Below are positions 6,114 through 6,448 of a DNA stretch of 6,448 bases, piece by piece (the stretch's first letter is position 1; each line of letters starts with the position of its first letter). The translations under genes were made by a program, and so were the position numbers. This DNA is from an uncultured Pseudomonadota bacterium. Lineage in GTDB: Bacteria > Pseudomonadota > Gammaproteobacteria > Burkholderiales > Nitrosomonadaceae. The stretch is taken from the NCBI GenBank assembly GCA_903957805.1, contig CAJBQQ010000038.1:1-6448 (forward strand), in the 5' to 3' direction. The notes beneath the pieces are model-generated. The model saw only the letters and a program-made list of their open reading frames with translations. It was not told the origin of the DNA and did not search any database.

Positions 6114-6448
6114 TTAGTCAATCCCGTAAGCAATTCTGATCAGCGTCAATGGGTGATGTTTCTGGGCCCTGCTCTCTTCCATACCTTGCTGGATATGTCG
6201 CCCGGCAATGGCACAGTCTGAGCTAATGTAATCAGGGTCAGGCGCTGACATCTGCTTGAATACCGGTTTCCCGATCTTCATGGAATCAAAAAAATGCTCA
6301 CTCTTGACCCCCCAGGTACCATCATGGCCAGAGCAGCGCTCAACCACGGTGACCTGAGTGCCAGGAACCAACTTCAGCAAGTCCTTGGTCTTCTGTCCAA
6401 TATTCTGAACGCGCAAATGACACGGGATATGGTATGACACATTACCCA
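6114..6448 (-). CDS. CCG-domain Fe-S oxidoreductase (GlpC/HdrD-like), C-terminal part
   Basis: The gene runs off the window edge; only its last 111 codons are seen. The reading frame is open across 6440 to the edge (GNVSYHIPCHLRVQNIG), and the GTG at 6438-6440 is an internal valine, not a start. The fragment is one cysteine-rich CCG domain of the type found in heterodisulfide reductase and GlpC: YHIPCHLRVQ, then ERCSGHDGTWG, then SSDCAIAG, ending in HPLTLIRIAYGID. Counting from the valine as 1, its cysteines are C7, C36 and C76. The canonical CC pair is C36-S37 here, and the DCxxC motif is DCAIA. The family usually has two 4Fe-4S ferredoxin motifs and another CCG domain further N-terminal, which would lie outside. 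It is annotated elsewhere as a heterodisulfide reductase-related protein next to rubrerythrin and DUF3501. Substrate and electron partner are unknown. Confidence 0.85.
   Translation of the reverse strand, partial: GNVSYHIPCHLRVQNIGQKTKDLLKLVPGTQVTVVERCSGHDGTWGVKSEHFFDSMKIGKPVFKQMSAPDPDYISSDCAIAGRHIQQGMEESRAQKHHPLTLIRIAYGID

Overview
The window reads as ordinary gammaproteobacterial chromosome of roughly 50% G+C. The divergent pair ispB / rplU-rpmA, followed by obgE and proB, is the conserved arrangement of that class. The accessory genes (a PP0621-type zinc-ribbon membrane protein, a CNP1-like secreted protein, a DUF3501 protein and a CCG-domain Fe-S protein) are common in environmental and sulfur-oxidising gamma- and betaproteobacteria. 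I cannot name a genus. No mobile element, CRISPR array, tRNA or rRNA is visible.

Layout: the first 51 bases look like the tail of an unidentified plus-strand gene. On the minus strand lie a short PP0621-like gene (230-454, TTG start) and ispB (660-1628, GTG start). The 175-bp gap to rplU holds two back-to-back sigma70-type promoters. On the plus strand come rplU, rpmA, a clear intrinsic terminator, obgE and proB. A 209-bp convergent gap (4695-4903) holds a long imperfect inverted repeat. The right end is a minus-strand operon read from 6448 towards 4904: the 3' part of a CCG-domain Fe-S oxidoreductase, a DUF3501 protein, and a CNP1-like exported protein whose ATG overlaps the DUF3501 stop.

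How the genes fit together: ispB makes the polyprenyl side chain of respiratory quinones. rplU and rpmA encode neighbouring proteins of the large ribosomal subunit, and obgE encodes a GTPase that acts on assembly of that subunit. proB starts proline synthesis. The right-hand operon is the least understood part. DUF3501 proteins commonly sit beside this type of Fe-S protein and a rubrerythrin, which suggests a redox or peroxide-related function, but nobody can read that role from the sequence alone. Besides this triad, the points most worth a second look are the altered cysteine set in the CCG domain, a perfect 14-bp palindrome overlapping the DUF3501 ribosome binding site, the convergent-gap inverted repeat, and an in-frame membrane-type peptide directly after the ispB stop.
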